Source: CAZKWG01 sp964615375
Lineage (GTDB): Bacteria; Myxococcota_A; UBA796; CAZKWG01
Assembly: GCA_964615375.1 (NCBI GenBank)
Contig: CAZTOW010000059.1
Span: 1-57,788, forward strand
Direction of reading: 5' to 3'
Length of the DNA stretch: 57,788 bases
This document shows positions 42,464 to 50,301 of the stretch, in pieces. How positions within the stretch are numbered: position 1 is the stretch's first letter; every line of letters begins with the position of its first letter. The translations under genes and the position numbers were made by a program. A model generated the notes under the pieces. It made no database searches. It was not told where the DNA came from and worked only from the letters and a program-made list of their open reading frames with translations.

Positions 42464-42966
42464 GCGGACCTCGGCACGGACGCGATGTAGACCTGATCAA
42501 AGAAGTCTTCTGCGGAGGCGGCGGATGCGAAGGCTTTCCCTACCAGGCTGAGGTTCACCATGGCGCGTTTGGGGCGTCCGGAGCGGTCGAATAGTAGTAA
42601 TTCTATATCGAGTGATTTAATAACGCCCTGGAAACTCAACTCCTCCCAGGAGAAGACCAGGCACGGCGGTCGAGGGCCACCCCCTTCTGGTGCTTCGATG
42701 GGGCGCGTGAGGTCGTAGAAGCGCGAGACCACGGGGAGCACCGAGTCTTCGGACTCAGACTCGTCCACCAGCATGGAGGCTTGAAAGGTGTCGCTCGCGC
42801 CGTTGGAGAACTGTACGAGCGTGTAGGGCTGTCCCTGTGTGGACTGTTCCGCCCAGTTGAGCTGCCGGCCGATCTTCACCGAGGTCGGGTTGAAGGGCAC
42901 CGAGAACGACAGCGTGTCGTCGTCCTGGCAGACGATGTGCGCGTGGGTCAGCGAGGCGTCATCCAC
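42460..42966 (-). CDS. CIS tube-initiator protein (Afp7/Pvc7-like), no LysM
   Basis: From the GTG at 42966 the protein has 168 residues; this start overlaps the tube stop by 8 bp, and no in-frame ATG fits. It carries the CIS_tube N-terminal pattern, including SFSVPFNPTSVKIG (about 19-32), where the FNP turn is characteristic. In Afp/PVC this domain links the tube to the hub and is usually followed by a LysM repeat. Here the protein ends without a LysM, so it is a short version. Confidence 0.8.
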   Translation of the reverse strand: MDDASLTHAHIVCQDDDTLSFSVPFNPTSVKIGRQLNWAEQSTQGQPYTLVQFSNGASDTFQASMLVDESESEDSVLPVVSRFYDLTRPIEAPEGGGPRPPCLVFSWEELSFQGVIKSLDIELLLFDRSGRPKRAMVNLSLVGKAFASAASAEDFFDQVYIASVPRSA

Positions 42967-43420
42967 CCGACACCTCCAGCCGCAACACCCTGTAAGCGAG
43001 TTTGATCTCCTCGGTCGGGAGACGGCTCTGCATCGAGTCGAGAGCCGCCCCCTGCCACTCGATGGGCCAGGCCCCCTCGACGGTGTAGGCCCGCACCAGC
43101 TCACCTGAGCGCGAGAGCTGGTGGATCTGCACCTCTTTGCGGAACGAGCGCCCGGCGTCCACGGAGCGCATCCAACTCCAGAGGGCGTCCCGACTCATCA
43201 TCCCCCACCGGAGCAGGAGCTGAGGGCCGCTGCGCGGACCGAGCAGTGTGTGGGGCGCGTCGTTGCGGCCGCCCTCCTGGTAGGTGTAGGGCTCGATCTT
43301 CTCAGAGAGGTTCTCGACCGCCAGGAAGTCGCCCACCACCTCGCCCTCCAGCAGCACCTGGAAGAGGAAGGCGATGTCCCCTGGGCGGACGGCGGCCTCT
43401 GCGTCGATGCGATCGCTCAT
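42959..43420 (-). CDS. Second tail tube protein (gp19-like)
   Basis: A 153-residue protein from the ATG at 43420; the upstream open frame is antisense. It shows the T4 gp19-like tube pattern: FLFQVLLEGEVVG followed by an acidic VENLSEKIE, YTYQEGG, a LLLRWGMMSRDALWSW helix region, and a final EEIKLAYRVLRLEV strand. eCIS loci carry two or more tube paralogs; the one next to the tube initiator usually forms the baseplate-proximal ring (Afp5-like). Confidence 0.88.
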   Translation of the reverse strand: MSDRIDAEAAVRPGDIAFLFQVLLEGEVVGDFLAVENLSEKIEPYTYQEGGRNDAPHTLLGPRSGPQLLLRWGMMSRDALWSWMRSVDAGRSFRKEVQIHQLSRSGELVRAYTVEGAWPIEWQGAALDSMQSRLPTEEIKLAYRVLRLEVSGG

Positions 43421-44661
43421 GACAGCTCCGTTCTGGGTGAGCCATCCGGTGGCAGCGCGAGCCGAAGGGTGATCCGGCGCTGCCAGGGGCGAAGCATGGC
43501 CTCCAAGGTGGTGATCAGCGCGGGTGAGCGGACATCGCGCTCGGGCAGCGTCGCGATGCTCGGCGTCCCCGATCCGCTGGGGCCGACCAGCAGACCGCGC
43601 TCCACCCAGGGGCGCACCGCGCGATGGAGCGCCGCGCTGAGCAGGGCCGCTTCCGATGACGTGGCCGCGCGGAACACGAACCGCTCGGCGGCTTCGAGCA
43701 GCGCGTCGTGGATGCGGCCCATGCTCCAGAGCGTGGACAGCGGCCACTCTCCGGCAGGCGCGCGCAGGGAACCCTCGGACAGGACGAGGCCGCTCGTCCC
43801 ATCGTTCTGGACACCGATCTCCGCGCAGGGCAGCGTGGTTCTGACCTCAGGGGGGGGGCGCTCCTCGGCTCGCGGCGAGAGCGCTGCGACCCAGGATTCT
43901 GCGCATTGACGCCCCGCGCCAAGCGGGACGCGACACCCCGCCAGCCCCGTCCCCACAGCGCCGCTCACCAGAAGCGCCGCATAAACTGCGGCGGCCGAGC
44001 GCCAGCCGTGCGCGCGCAGCCCCGCACGGGAACCACGAAAGCGGCACAAGGCCGCGTCCGAGGATGCGATCTCCGGGACGCTCCAGGTCTCGACGCCGTC
44101 CCGGCCGGGCATGTCGAAGAGCGCCACCTGTCGCCGCGCGCGCCAGCCCGGCGCCATGTTCTCGACGAAGCGCGCGAGCGTAGCGGAGCGGTCCTCGGGG
44201 GCACTGCCCCAGCGCGTCCCCGGCCCTGGGAAGACCAGCGCGCAGGATGGGGTCTGGTCGAGGAGCTGCGCGAGGAGGTGTCCGATGCCCTCCTCCAGGG
44301 GGGAGTGGAGCTGCGCCCCAGGCGCACGGACGAGCAACACGTCGACAGCGGGAGCGCCCACCAGCAGGGCGAGGCGCGCCGCGTCCCTCAGCCCGGATCC
44401 CTGATCGGCCAGGCCCGGGAGCACCGCGACATGCGCCGGCGAGGAGATGGTCGTGCGCTCCACGGTGGCCGCGTCGCGCCGTGTGCCCGAGCTCCACTGA
44501 CCAGGATCCACGAGCGCGGGGGGCAGACGGTCAGCCAGGCGCGGCGCCCGCGACTCCAGCCAGTCCACCAGGCACACCCGTGGCCCCCCCACTGCCGAAC
44601 GGTGGCGCACCGACGGGGTCTCGGCGATCTGTACGCTGGTGCGGGCGGGGTCGAGGTACAT
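43417..44661 (-). CDS. Second, short and divergent sheath paralog
   Basis: A 414-residue protein. The N terminus RTSVQIAET aligns with RTPGVYVEEI of the main sheath. The C-terminal 100 residues align as well: MGRIHDALLEAAERFVFR with RRLFLMVERSVRQAIQWAVF, then a helix ending in RGLL/RQGML, then a last strand RRITLRLAL/EFIRLRFR. It lacks much of the middle of the 651-residue sheath. Afp and PVC use several sheath paralogs, but a paralog this reduced is unusual. It may form the baseplate-proximal or cap ring. A G9 tract lies at 43850-43858. Confidence 0.65.
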   Translation of the reverse strand: MYLDPARTSVQIAETPSVRHRSAVGGPRVCLVDWLESRAPRLADRLPPALVDPGQWSSGTRRDAATVERTTISSPAHVAVLPGLADQGSGLRDAARLALLVGAPAVDVLLVRAPGAQLHSPLEEGIGHLLAQLLDQTPSCALVFPGPGTRWGSAPEDRSATLARFVENMAPGWRARRQVALFDMPGRDGVETWSVPEIASSDAALCRFRGSRAGLRAHGWRSAAAVYAALLVSGAVGTGLAGCRVPLGAGRQCAESWVAALSPRAEERPPPEVRTTLPCAEIGVQNDGTSGLVLSEGSLRAPAGEWPLSTLWSMGRIHDALLEAAERFVFRAATSSEAALLSAALHRAVRPWVERGLLVGPSGSGTPSIATLPERDVRSPALITTLEAMLRPWQRRITLRLALPPDGSPRTELS

Positions 44662-44666
44662 CTTGT

Positions 44667-44828
44667 TCAGCCTGTGCTCTCCAGGATCTTCTTGTTGATC
44701 TCACTGATCTGGCCCACCCACTCCGCCCGGGCTCGATGGGGGAGCCTCAGGATGTCGTCGAGCGCCCAGTGAAAATGGTAGGCAATGAACGCCACCTCGC
44801 TGAGCATCTGCGGGAGCGGGTAGGCCAC
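44667..44828 (-). CDS. DUF6760-like small CIS protein
   Basis: A 53-residue protein. GTG 44828 is 2 bp after the previous stop; an ATG at 44807 is the alternative. The sequence EVAFIAYHFHWALDDILRLP, with a later WVGQISEIN, matches the short proteins (DUF6760 type) found next to the tail assembly gene in many eCIS and phage tail loci. The YHFHW core is characteristic. By position it may be the second product of a tail chaperone pair. Confidence 0.8.
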   Translation of the reverse strand: MAYPLPQMLSEVAFIAYHFHWALDDILRLPHRARAEWVGQISEINKKILESTG

Positions 44829-44830
44829 AG

Positions 44831-45166
44831 TCAGCCCGGCGCGTCGTCCTCCTTCGGCGCTACGTCATCGCCATAGGTCAGCCGGTAGATGGCGCACTCC
44901 AGCGCACGCACGTCGCGCACGTGAAGCTGGGCGATGTCCTGGGTGGTCACGAGCTTCCGAGGCCCGAGGCGCACCACCGCCCTGGCGAGCAGCAAGGACC
45001 GGTAGACCAGGCTGTTCGGGCTGCGGTTGTATTCCGGGGACATCCCGATGAAGTACTCGTCGGCGCCGTTCGCCGCGCGAACCTCGGCGTCCCGGAAGAT
45101 GTCTCCGGACGTAGGATCGGTGTAGCCGACGACGAGCTCGACGCGCTCGAGGGGGACGGTGAGCAT
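44831..45166 (-). CDS. CIS tail-assembly-like protein
   Basis: From the ATG at 45166 the protein has 111 residues. It lies between the tube and DUF6760 genes, as tail assembly chaperones do in Mu-like and eCIS loci. It shares FRDAEVR, EYFIGMSPEYNR, LLLARAVVRLGP and LECAIYRLTYGDD with the orphan copy at 14408-14758. The family resembles Mu gp41-like tail assembly proteins; the assignment rests on context and pattern. Confidence 0.75.
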   Translation of the reverse strand: MLTVPLERVELVVGYTDPTSGDIFRDAEVRAANGADEYFIGMSPEYNRSPNSLVYRSLLLARAVVRLGPRKLVTTQDIAQLHVRDVRALECAIYRLTYGDDVAPKEDDAPG

Positions 45167-45177
45167 CGGCCGGCCCC

Positions 45178-45624
45178 CTACTCGAGCTGCACGTAGCTCT
45201 CGACGGCCATGGTGATCTTCTCCACGGCGGTGGCCGAGCTGCTGGCGTTCATCTCTGGGAGCTCCCACTGCGTCGGGTAGCAGTTGTAGAGTTCGTAGCG
45301 ACGGACCACCGTGGCTCCGTCGGGCTTGAGATAGGAGATCGAGACGGTGCGGCGATCGATCTCGCCATTCACAATGGCCTGCCGCCACCGGGCGAATTCG
45401 TCGAGCCCCGAGTACACGCGCTCCAAGACGACATCGTTGACCGAGGTGCGCCCGGGTGACTTGCGGATGGAGCGATCCATCCCGTGCTTGAATTCGATCG
45501 GCTCGGTCTTCGATGTGATCGCGGACACCTTGAGGAACCCGTCGAGGGGATCGTTGATCCCGGCGATCTGCACGCGGAATTGAAAGGCGCCGAGGTAGTT
45601 GTTGGTCGGGTTGGACCCAGGCAT
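45178..45624 (-). CDS. Main tail tube protein (gp19-like)
   Basis: A 148-residue protein. GAFQFRVQIAG, the short DGFLKVSAI strand, KTEPIEFKHG, a central VYSGLDEFARWRQ helix and the final EKITMAVESYVQLE strand fit T4 gp19-like tube proteins. The inner tube should be built from hexamers of this protein. GAGG lies shortly before the ATG at 45624. The gene directly follows the sheath, the standard CIS order. Confidence 0.92.
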   Translation of the reverse strand: MPGSNPTNNYLGAFQFRVQIAGINDPLDGFLKVSAITSKTEPIEFKHGMDRSIRKSPGRTSVNDVVLERVYSGLDEFARWRQAIVNGEIDRRTVSISYLKPDGATVVRRYELYNCYPTQWELPEMNASSSATAVEKITMAVESYVQLE

Positions 45625-45651
45625 GTGGACCTCAGGAGTTGGGTGGTTGCG

Positions 45652-47607
45652 CTACCCTTCGACGAGCTCGGTGAGCATCGAGGACTGGCGGAAGCGGAGT
45701 CGGATGAACTCCGCCGGATAGACGGGTCGCAGCGCGACATCCACGGTGAGGATCCCCGCGCGCACCTCTGGATCCGGGTTGTTCTCCCGGTCGCACTGGA
45801 CGACATACGCCTCTTCTGGCGTCCGCCCGTCCAGCATGCCCTGACGGTGGAGCTGGTAGAGGAAGGCAGCGATCGTGGACTTTAGATCCGAGCGCGTCTG
45901 CTCCGTGTTGGGCATGAAGACCGCCCACTGGATTGCCTGACGCACGGATCGCTCGACCATGAGGAAGAGGCGGCGGACGCTCACGTAGTTCCAGAGCGGA
46001 TCGCTGGCGAGCGTGCGCGCCCCCCAGACCCGGATCCCCGCGCCGGGACGATGGCGAATGATGTTGATGCCCTTCGCGTTGAGCGACCCCTGCTCCCCGT
46101 CCGAGATCGAGGTGGCGAGCCCACGCAGGCCGACGACGAGCTCGTTGGCCGGGGCCTTGTGCACGCCTGCGCCGGGACGGCTGTCCGTCGCCGCGATCAT
46201 GCCCGCCACGTGGCCTCCGGGGGGGGCCAGCACGTACCGGTCGTGCTCGCCCGTGGATAGCGGGTTGTCGACCACCAGCCAGGGCGCGTACGCCGCGCCG
46301 TATCCGCCGTCATCCCGAGGCACCGCGCGGTCGAGGACGACGTCCTGGTCGTATTGGAGGTATCGGAGCTCGCCGGCCTCGGTGCGGTCCGTGGTCTGTA
46401 AGATCTCGACCTCGTAGGGCGAGCCGCCCTCGCACCAGCGAGGTGCTTCCTCGGCGCCAGACCCGACCTCGCGGACACGGAGGGCCGGAGGGGCCTCCGA
46501 CAGCAGGTGGCGCGGCGCCTCGATCACGGCGAACAGGTCTCCGCGCCCTCGCGGGCCGGCGTACTCCAGGATCGCCTGCTGCCAGCCGTAGTCCAGCCCT
46601 GGCGCGACCAGCATGGCCAGATCGGAGATCCCGTCAAAGGCTCCCTTCAGGAAGGCGCGGCGGTTTTCCGACGGCGCGCGATGCTCCTGGACCATCAGGG
46701 CGATGTATGCCTTCTTCCCACCATTCTCGAAGAATCCGCTGATCGCCAGCTCCAGCCGCGTCATGCCCGGGTGGCGTCGGAACCAGCGGATCCACGCCTC
46801 CCGCGCCGGGCGCTCCAGGGCGCTCCAGCGCGCCTCGGCCTGCGGCAGCGGGAGACCCTCCATCTTCGAGAGGATCGAGATGAAGAGCTGCCGCGCGATC
46901 TCGCCACGCCACTGGGCGAAGCCCTCGAAGCTGGTCATTCCGGCTGCGGCGGGACCTTGGAGGAGGCGGCCCTCTCCGGGCTTCAGGTCGAGCGACGGCT
47001 TCTCGGCGGCGATCCCCGGCAGCAGGCCAGAGTGTGGGATGCCGTTCGGGATCGCGTGGCTCGCCAGCAGCTCGAGGAAACGCGCCTCGTCCGCTCCCGT
47101 CGCGAGATCCCACTGCCCATCCACCCGGTTGAGCAGCGTCCGCCGCGCCGGCAGGAGCAGGATCTGACCGGCCTGGGAGCGAAGGCGCAGCTCGGCGCTC
47201 CCTGCCTGTCCCGGTCCACCCGCGGGGAGGATCTTCCAGTCCTTCGAGAGGTTCTCGGACACCAGACGGGCGAGGCGGCTCTCGGTGGCGCGCGTGGAGG
47301 ATGCCTTCTCCTTCGGCGGCTTCTCTGCCTTCTCCGCCTTCTCGGGCCCTGCCTCCTCCTTCGGGGGCGGGGCCTCCGTGGACCTCGTCAGGGGCAGGAA
47401 GGCGAGGGCCCGGCTCCAGGACAGGGCCACCTGGTCTTCCCGGGCAGGCAGCGGCAGGCCGAGCGCATCCCGCTGACCGGCGTGGTACTCCCGCGGCAGG
47501 GTGAGCACCGCGACGAAGCCGGTGTCTCCGGTCGGCGAGCGCTGGATCGGGCGCGGCCCGGTGGAGATCTCTTCGACATAGACGCCAGGGGTCCTGTAGT
47601 CGGACAT
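45652..47607 (-). CDS. Contractile tail sheath protein
   Basis: From the ATG at 47607 (GAGG upstream) the protein has 651 residues; a TTG 18 bp earlier is less likely. The N-terminal YRTPGVYVEEI is diagnostic for sheath proteins. The C-terminal half has the conserved RGDLFAVIEAP, DPLWNYVSVRRLFLMVERSV and NTEQTRSDLKSTI segments, and ends in a beta strand for intersubunit linking. An unusual Lys/Glu/Pro-rich insert lies at about 78-106 within the N-terminal third, probably surface exposed. It is the main contractile component. Confidence 0.95.
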   Translation of the reverse strand: MSDYRTPGVYVEEISTGPRPIQRSPTGDTGFVAVLTLPREYHAGQRDALGLPLPAREDQVALSWSRALAFLPLTRSTEAPPPKEEAGPEKAEKAEKPPKEKASSTRATESRLARLVSENLSKDWKILPAGGPGQAGSAELRLRSQAGQILLLPARRTLLNRVDGQWDLATGADEARFLELLASHAIPNGIPHSGLLPGIAAEKPSLDLKPGEGRLLQGPAAAGMTSFEGFAQWRGEIARQLFISILSKMEGLPLPQAEARWSALERPAREAWIRWFRRHPGMTRLELAISGFFENGGKKAYIALMVQEHRAPSENRRAFLKGAFDGISDLAMLVAPGLDYGWQQAILEYAGPRGRGDLFAVIEAPRHLLSEAPPALRVREVGSGAEEAPRWCEGGSPYEVEILQTTDRTEAGELRYLQYDQDVVLDRAVPRDDGGYGAAYAPWLVVDNPLSTGEHDRYVLAPPGGHVAGMIAATDSRPGAGVHKAPANELVVGLRGLATSISDGEQGSLNAKGINIIRHRPGAGIRVWGARTLASDPLWNYVSVRRLFLMVERSVRQAIQWAVFMPNTEQTRSDLKSTIAAFLYQLHRQGMLDGRTPEEAYVVQCDRENNPDPEVRAGILTVDVALRPVYPAEFIRLRFRQSSMLTELVEG

Positions 47608-47611
47608 GACC

Positions 47612-47848
47612 TCAGCTCCGTTCAAGGGGTGGGAAGATCGTCATGACGCCCGCCACGACGCGCTGCGCCAGCACGTGCCGGCTGGAGCCCATCTCCGGCT
47701 GGCTGTACAGGGCCAACGCCGGCCACACCATACGAGGTGGGGCGAAGCGATGTGCCGTTGCATGCGGCCAGAGCCTGCTCAGTGGAGGTCTGAACAGACG
47801 TGTGGCCCACGGATGTACGGTGGCGAGTGGCAAGGAAGTGTCGTTCAT
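47612..47848 (-). CDS. Small protein between spike and sheath
   Basis: A 78-residue ORF. Its ATG overlaps the spike stop (ATGA), and its stop lies 4 bp before the sheath ATG, so it fits exactly between two CIS genes. The product is rich in Pro, Arg, Trp and hydrophobic residues, with no recognised domain. It is not a PAAR protein, since the PAAR and Gly pattern is absent. It may be real because of the coupling, or it may only be a leader for the sheath. Confidence 0.4.
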   Translation of the reverse strand: MNDTSLPLATVHPWATRLFRPPLSRLWPHATAHRFAPPRMVWPALALYSQPEMGSSRHVLAQRVVAGVMTIFPPLERS

Positions 47849-48390
47849 GGGTGTTTGAACTCTCCCACCACCGTCGTCAGCGCCGCCTTGATCTCCACGT
47901 TCGCGGCCTGAAGCTCGATGCTCGCACCCCGCAACAGCAGCTCTCCTGAGGTCTCGATGGAGAGGCGCCCGTCGGAGCCGCGGAGGGTCACCGTGACGTC
48001 AGCCCCCTCCCGTGGGCTTCGCAGCGCGACATACTCCTCACCTTCGCGGTCACAGAACACCAGCTCGTTGCCCGACCTCGTGCGAATCCGCTTGATGGCG
48101 TTGTCACCCTCCTCGTTGCCCCGGCTGGGCCGGTGCTTTCGGTGGTAGACCGCGCCGAGCACGTACATGGAGCCGGTGTCCGAGAGCTCGCCGCCGACGA
48201 GCACGACCACCTCGTCTCCCTTCTCGGGCAGGAAGAGGTGCCCGGCGCCATCGGAAGCCGAGGGGCAGATCACGCGGATCCAGGGGAGCTCGACGGCCCC
48301 CTCGAAGCCGGTCAGGGCCACCTGGACCCTCCCCAGTCCCAGAGGATCCTGGTTGTCGCGAACTTTTCCGAGCAGCGCATTTCTGGCCAC
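47845..48390 (-). CDS. Spike protein, gpV/gp5-type
   Basis: A 181-residue protein. Residues about 7-95 form an OB-fold with the usual opening LGKVRDNQDPLGLGRVQV, then LPWIRVI, LFLPEKGDEVVVLV and YVLGAVYH. This is the baseplate assembly protein V/gp5 N-terminal pattern. The end (about 105-181) is a repeating beta stretch as in triple-stranded spike helices. It should form the membrane-piercing tip with the gpD-like hub. The start is GTG at 48390. It is the first structural gene of the operon. Confidence 0.9.
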   Translation of the reverse strand: MARNALLGKVRDNQDPLGLGRVQVALTGFEGAVELPWIRVICPSASDGAGHLFLPEKGDEVVVLVGGELSDTGSMYVLGAVYHRKHRPSRGNEEGDNAIKRIRTRSGNELVFCDREGEEYVALRSPREGADVTVTLRGSDGRLSIETSGELLLRGASIELQAANVEIKAALTTVVGEFKHP

Positions 48391-48709
48391 AGATCAGAAC
48401 TCCATCACATCCCTTCATGCGCGTGGAGCCTGCACGAGGTCAAGGATCCCAGGCGGGAGGTCGATCCGCCCGGTGCGAGCGCCTCGCACGGTCAGCACGC
48501 GAGCGCCATGATCCTAGAGCCATTCATGGTCGATAGATGTTCAGGATCAGAATTTCTAGCTTCGGTCATGCGCATCCGCCTCGCGGCGTGGCGCGCGAGA
48601 AGTTCTGGGCTGGCGTGCGGGGCGCGCCTGCCAGGGGGGTCGGGCCGGCACCTGCGACGTATCGGCCGCGACTCCACGGGCTTGCCCGGCACCTCCTTGG
48701 CGTTGGGGT
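48391..48709 (-). promoter_or_regulatory. Intergenic region before the CIS structural operon
   Basis: A 319-bp gap without a supported gene, between the sigma-like gene and the spike on the same strand. It should hold the operon promoter. A locally AT-rich island lies at about 48500-48575. A perfect hairpin GTGCGAG-CGC-CTCGCAC lies at 48473-48489, without a U-run; it could be an operator or a terminator of the regulator transcript. I could not find convincing -35 and -10 boxes. Confidence 0.45.
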
Positions 48710-50299
48710 TCAGGACACATCAAGGGAACTCGGTCCTGGTAGGGCCAGAGTGGCATGGAGCAGAGCATGTAGTCGGAGACGAGCGCGCTGCAGTCGGCCT
48801 TGGAAGGTGGGGCGGTCGATGCCGGCGTGCTCGGCGGCGGCGTTGAGGGTGAGGCAATCGAGGTCGAAGAGCGTGACGGCCTCAGACTGCTCGGGGGTCA
48901 GTGTGGCCAGAAGCGGTGCGAGGGCAGTGGCGAGGGGGGCGCGCTCGGCGGGGCCGGGTTCGGCAGGAGGAACGGGGAGACCCGAGCGCGCGCAGGGTTG
49001 AAGAGCGGCGAGGGTGAGGGCGTAGAGGTGCTCAACCAGCGAGGCCGAAGAGCGCTGGTCGCGGGCGTGCTGGTGGAGCTGGCGAAGGACCTGCCGGATG
49101 ACGGGAGCCGGTGCGGTCGTTGGGGCGAGGTGGAGGACGAGGGCCTGGAGGCTGTCGATTAGCATGTCGATGGTAGGCGTGCTGGGCTCGGACTTGCGAC
49201 TGGAGGCAAGCGCCGAGTGGAGCGTGGACCAGGCATGTCGCCGTGCGCGCCAGAGGCGTTGCTTGAAGGTTTCGGGGAGGATGCCTTCGAGCTTCGCGGC
49301 CTCGCGCTGGGTGTGGCCGTCGAGGTCAACCAGGACGACGGCGCGGGCCTGGTCGGTCAGGACGCCGTCGAGGAGGGCGCGCATGGCTGGGGCGAGCGTC
49401 GCGCGGGCCTCAGGGCTCGGGCGGTCGGGGTAGGGGGCGGCGAGGGCGGTCGAAGGTGCGCTGGCCCAGGGGGCGGCGAGGAGCACCTCGCGGGCGACCG
49501 AGTAGATCCAGATCGGTATGCGGCCGTTGTTGGGCAGATGGTCCTTGGATGAGCGTAGATGGGCCAGGATGGCGACGGCGCTGGCCGATGCGTGCTCCAC
49601 GGGTACCCAGGAGCGGACGAGCTGTTCGAGGCCGGCGGTCAGCGCAGATAGCAGGCTGCTCGCGGGCACGCGGCGGCGCGGGGCTCGGGTGTCAAGGTGG
49701 CGATCGGCGCCGGGGGCGATCCTGGCTGGCTGGCTCTCCAGCGTGAGCGCGAGTCCGGCGAGCACGGCGACCCGTAGCTTGCGGCGGGCCGAGTTCACCT
49801 TGGACTTGAAGGCGACCTTGCTGAGCCCCAGCCGACTCGCAGCCGCCATCTGGGTGAGCGCGCCGTGGTCGGTGAGCCGGAGCACCTCGCCCTGATCCGG
49901 GGGCAGCGTCTCCAGGAGGGGGACGAGCGCCCCAGCGATCCGGTCCTGGCCCGTCGGGTCGCCCGCGGTCAGGTGCGCCGCGATCAGGGGCGCGCCGGTG
50001 ACCTGTGGCCTCTGCGCCTCGACCACTCGAACCACGACCCCGTGCATCCACGGCGCGAGCTGTGTGTTCGGCCGGAGCTTCTGGAGCCCAGCGTGAAGCC
50101 GGTGGAGAATGGTGGCCATCGTGGGCTCGACCTCTTCGGCGGGCAGGCCCTCGGCCAACAGCCCCCTGAGCGCCGCCTTCAGCGGGGCGACCAGCGCCTC
50201 GCCGACCGCGACTCCGACTTCCGCGGCACCCTCCTTCGCCGGTACACGCCCATCCTCGGCGTCCTCCCTCGCGTCTTCCGCAGTCCCATCCAGCCGCAA
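48710..50299 (-). CDS. Protein with three tandem sigma-region-4-like modules
   Basis: Up to 529 residues. Three modules of about 160-180 residues follow each other. Each has a helical first part and ends in a sigma-70 region-4-like helix-turn-helix: about 128-180 (LPPDQGEVLRLTDHGALTQ...), 308-362 (LTDQARAVVLVDLDGHTQ...) and 462-516 (LTPEQSEAVTLFDLDCLTL...). All three keep the helix start, the D-[LH]-[DG] turn and the basic final helix (RARLRLHALL type). ECF sigma factors have one such unit. The gene lies just upstream of the CIS operon on the same strand, so it is a candidate regulator. The TTG start abuts the truncated helicase; the true 5' end is uncertain. Confidence 0.65.
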   Translation of the reverse strand: MRLDGTAEDAREDAEDGRVPAKEGAAEVGVAVGEALVAPLKAALRGLLAEGLPAEEVEPTMATILHRLHAGLQKLRPNTQLAPWMHGVVVRVVEAQRPQVTGAPLIAAHLTAGDPTGQDRIAGALVPLLETLPPDQGEVLRLTDHGALTQMAAASRLGLSKVAFKSKVNSARRKLRVAVLAGLALTLESQPARIAPGADRHLDTRAPRRRVPASSLLSALTAGLEQLVRSWVPVEHASASAVAILAHLRSSKDHLPNNGRIPIWIYSVAREVLLAAPWASAPSTALAAPYPDRPSPEARATLAPAMRALLDGVLTDQARAVVLVDLDGHTQREAAKLEGILPETFKQRLWRARRHAWSTLHSALASSRKSEPSTPTIDMLIDSLQALVLHLAPTTAPAPVIRQVLRQLHQHARDQRSSASLVEHLYALTLAALQPCARSGLPVPPAEPGPAERAPLATALAPLLATLTPEQSEAVTLFDLDCLTLNAAAEHAGIDRPTFQGRLQRARLRLHALLHATLALPGPSSLDVS

Positions 50300-50301
50300 C
50301 T

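Noticed and set aside
47612..47848. PAAR tip protein
   Set aside because: The small ORF next to the spike lacks the PAAR Gly/Pro pattern and metal ligands.
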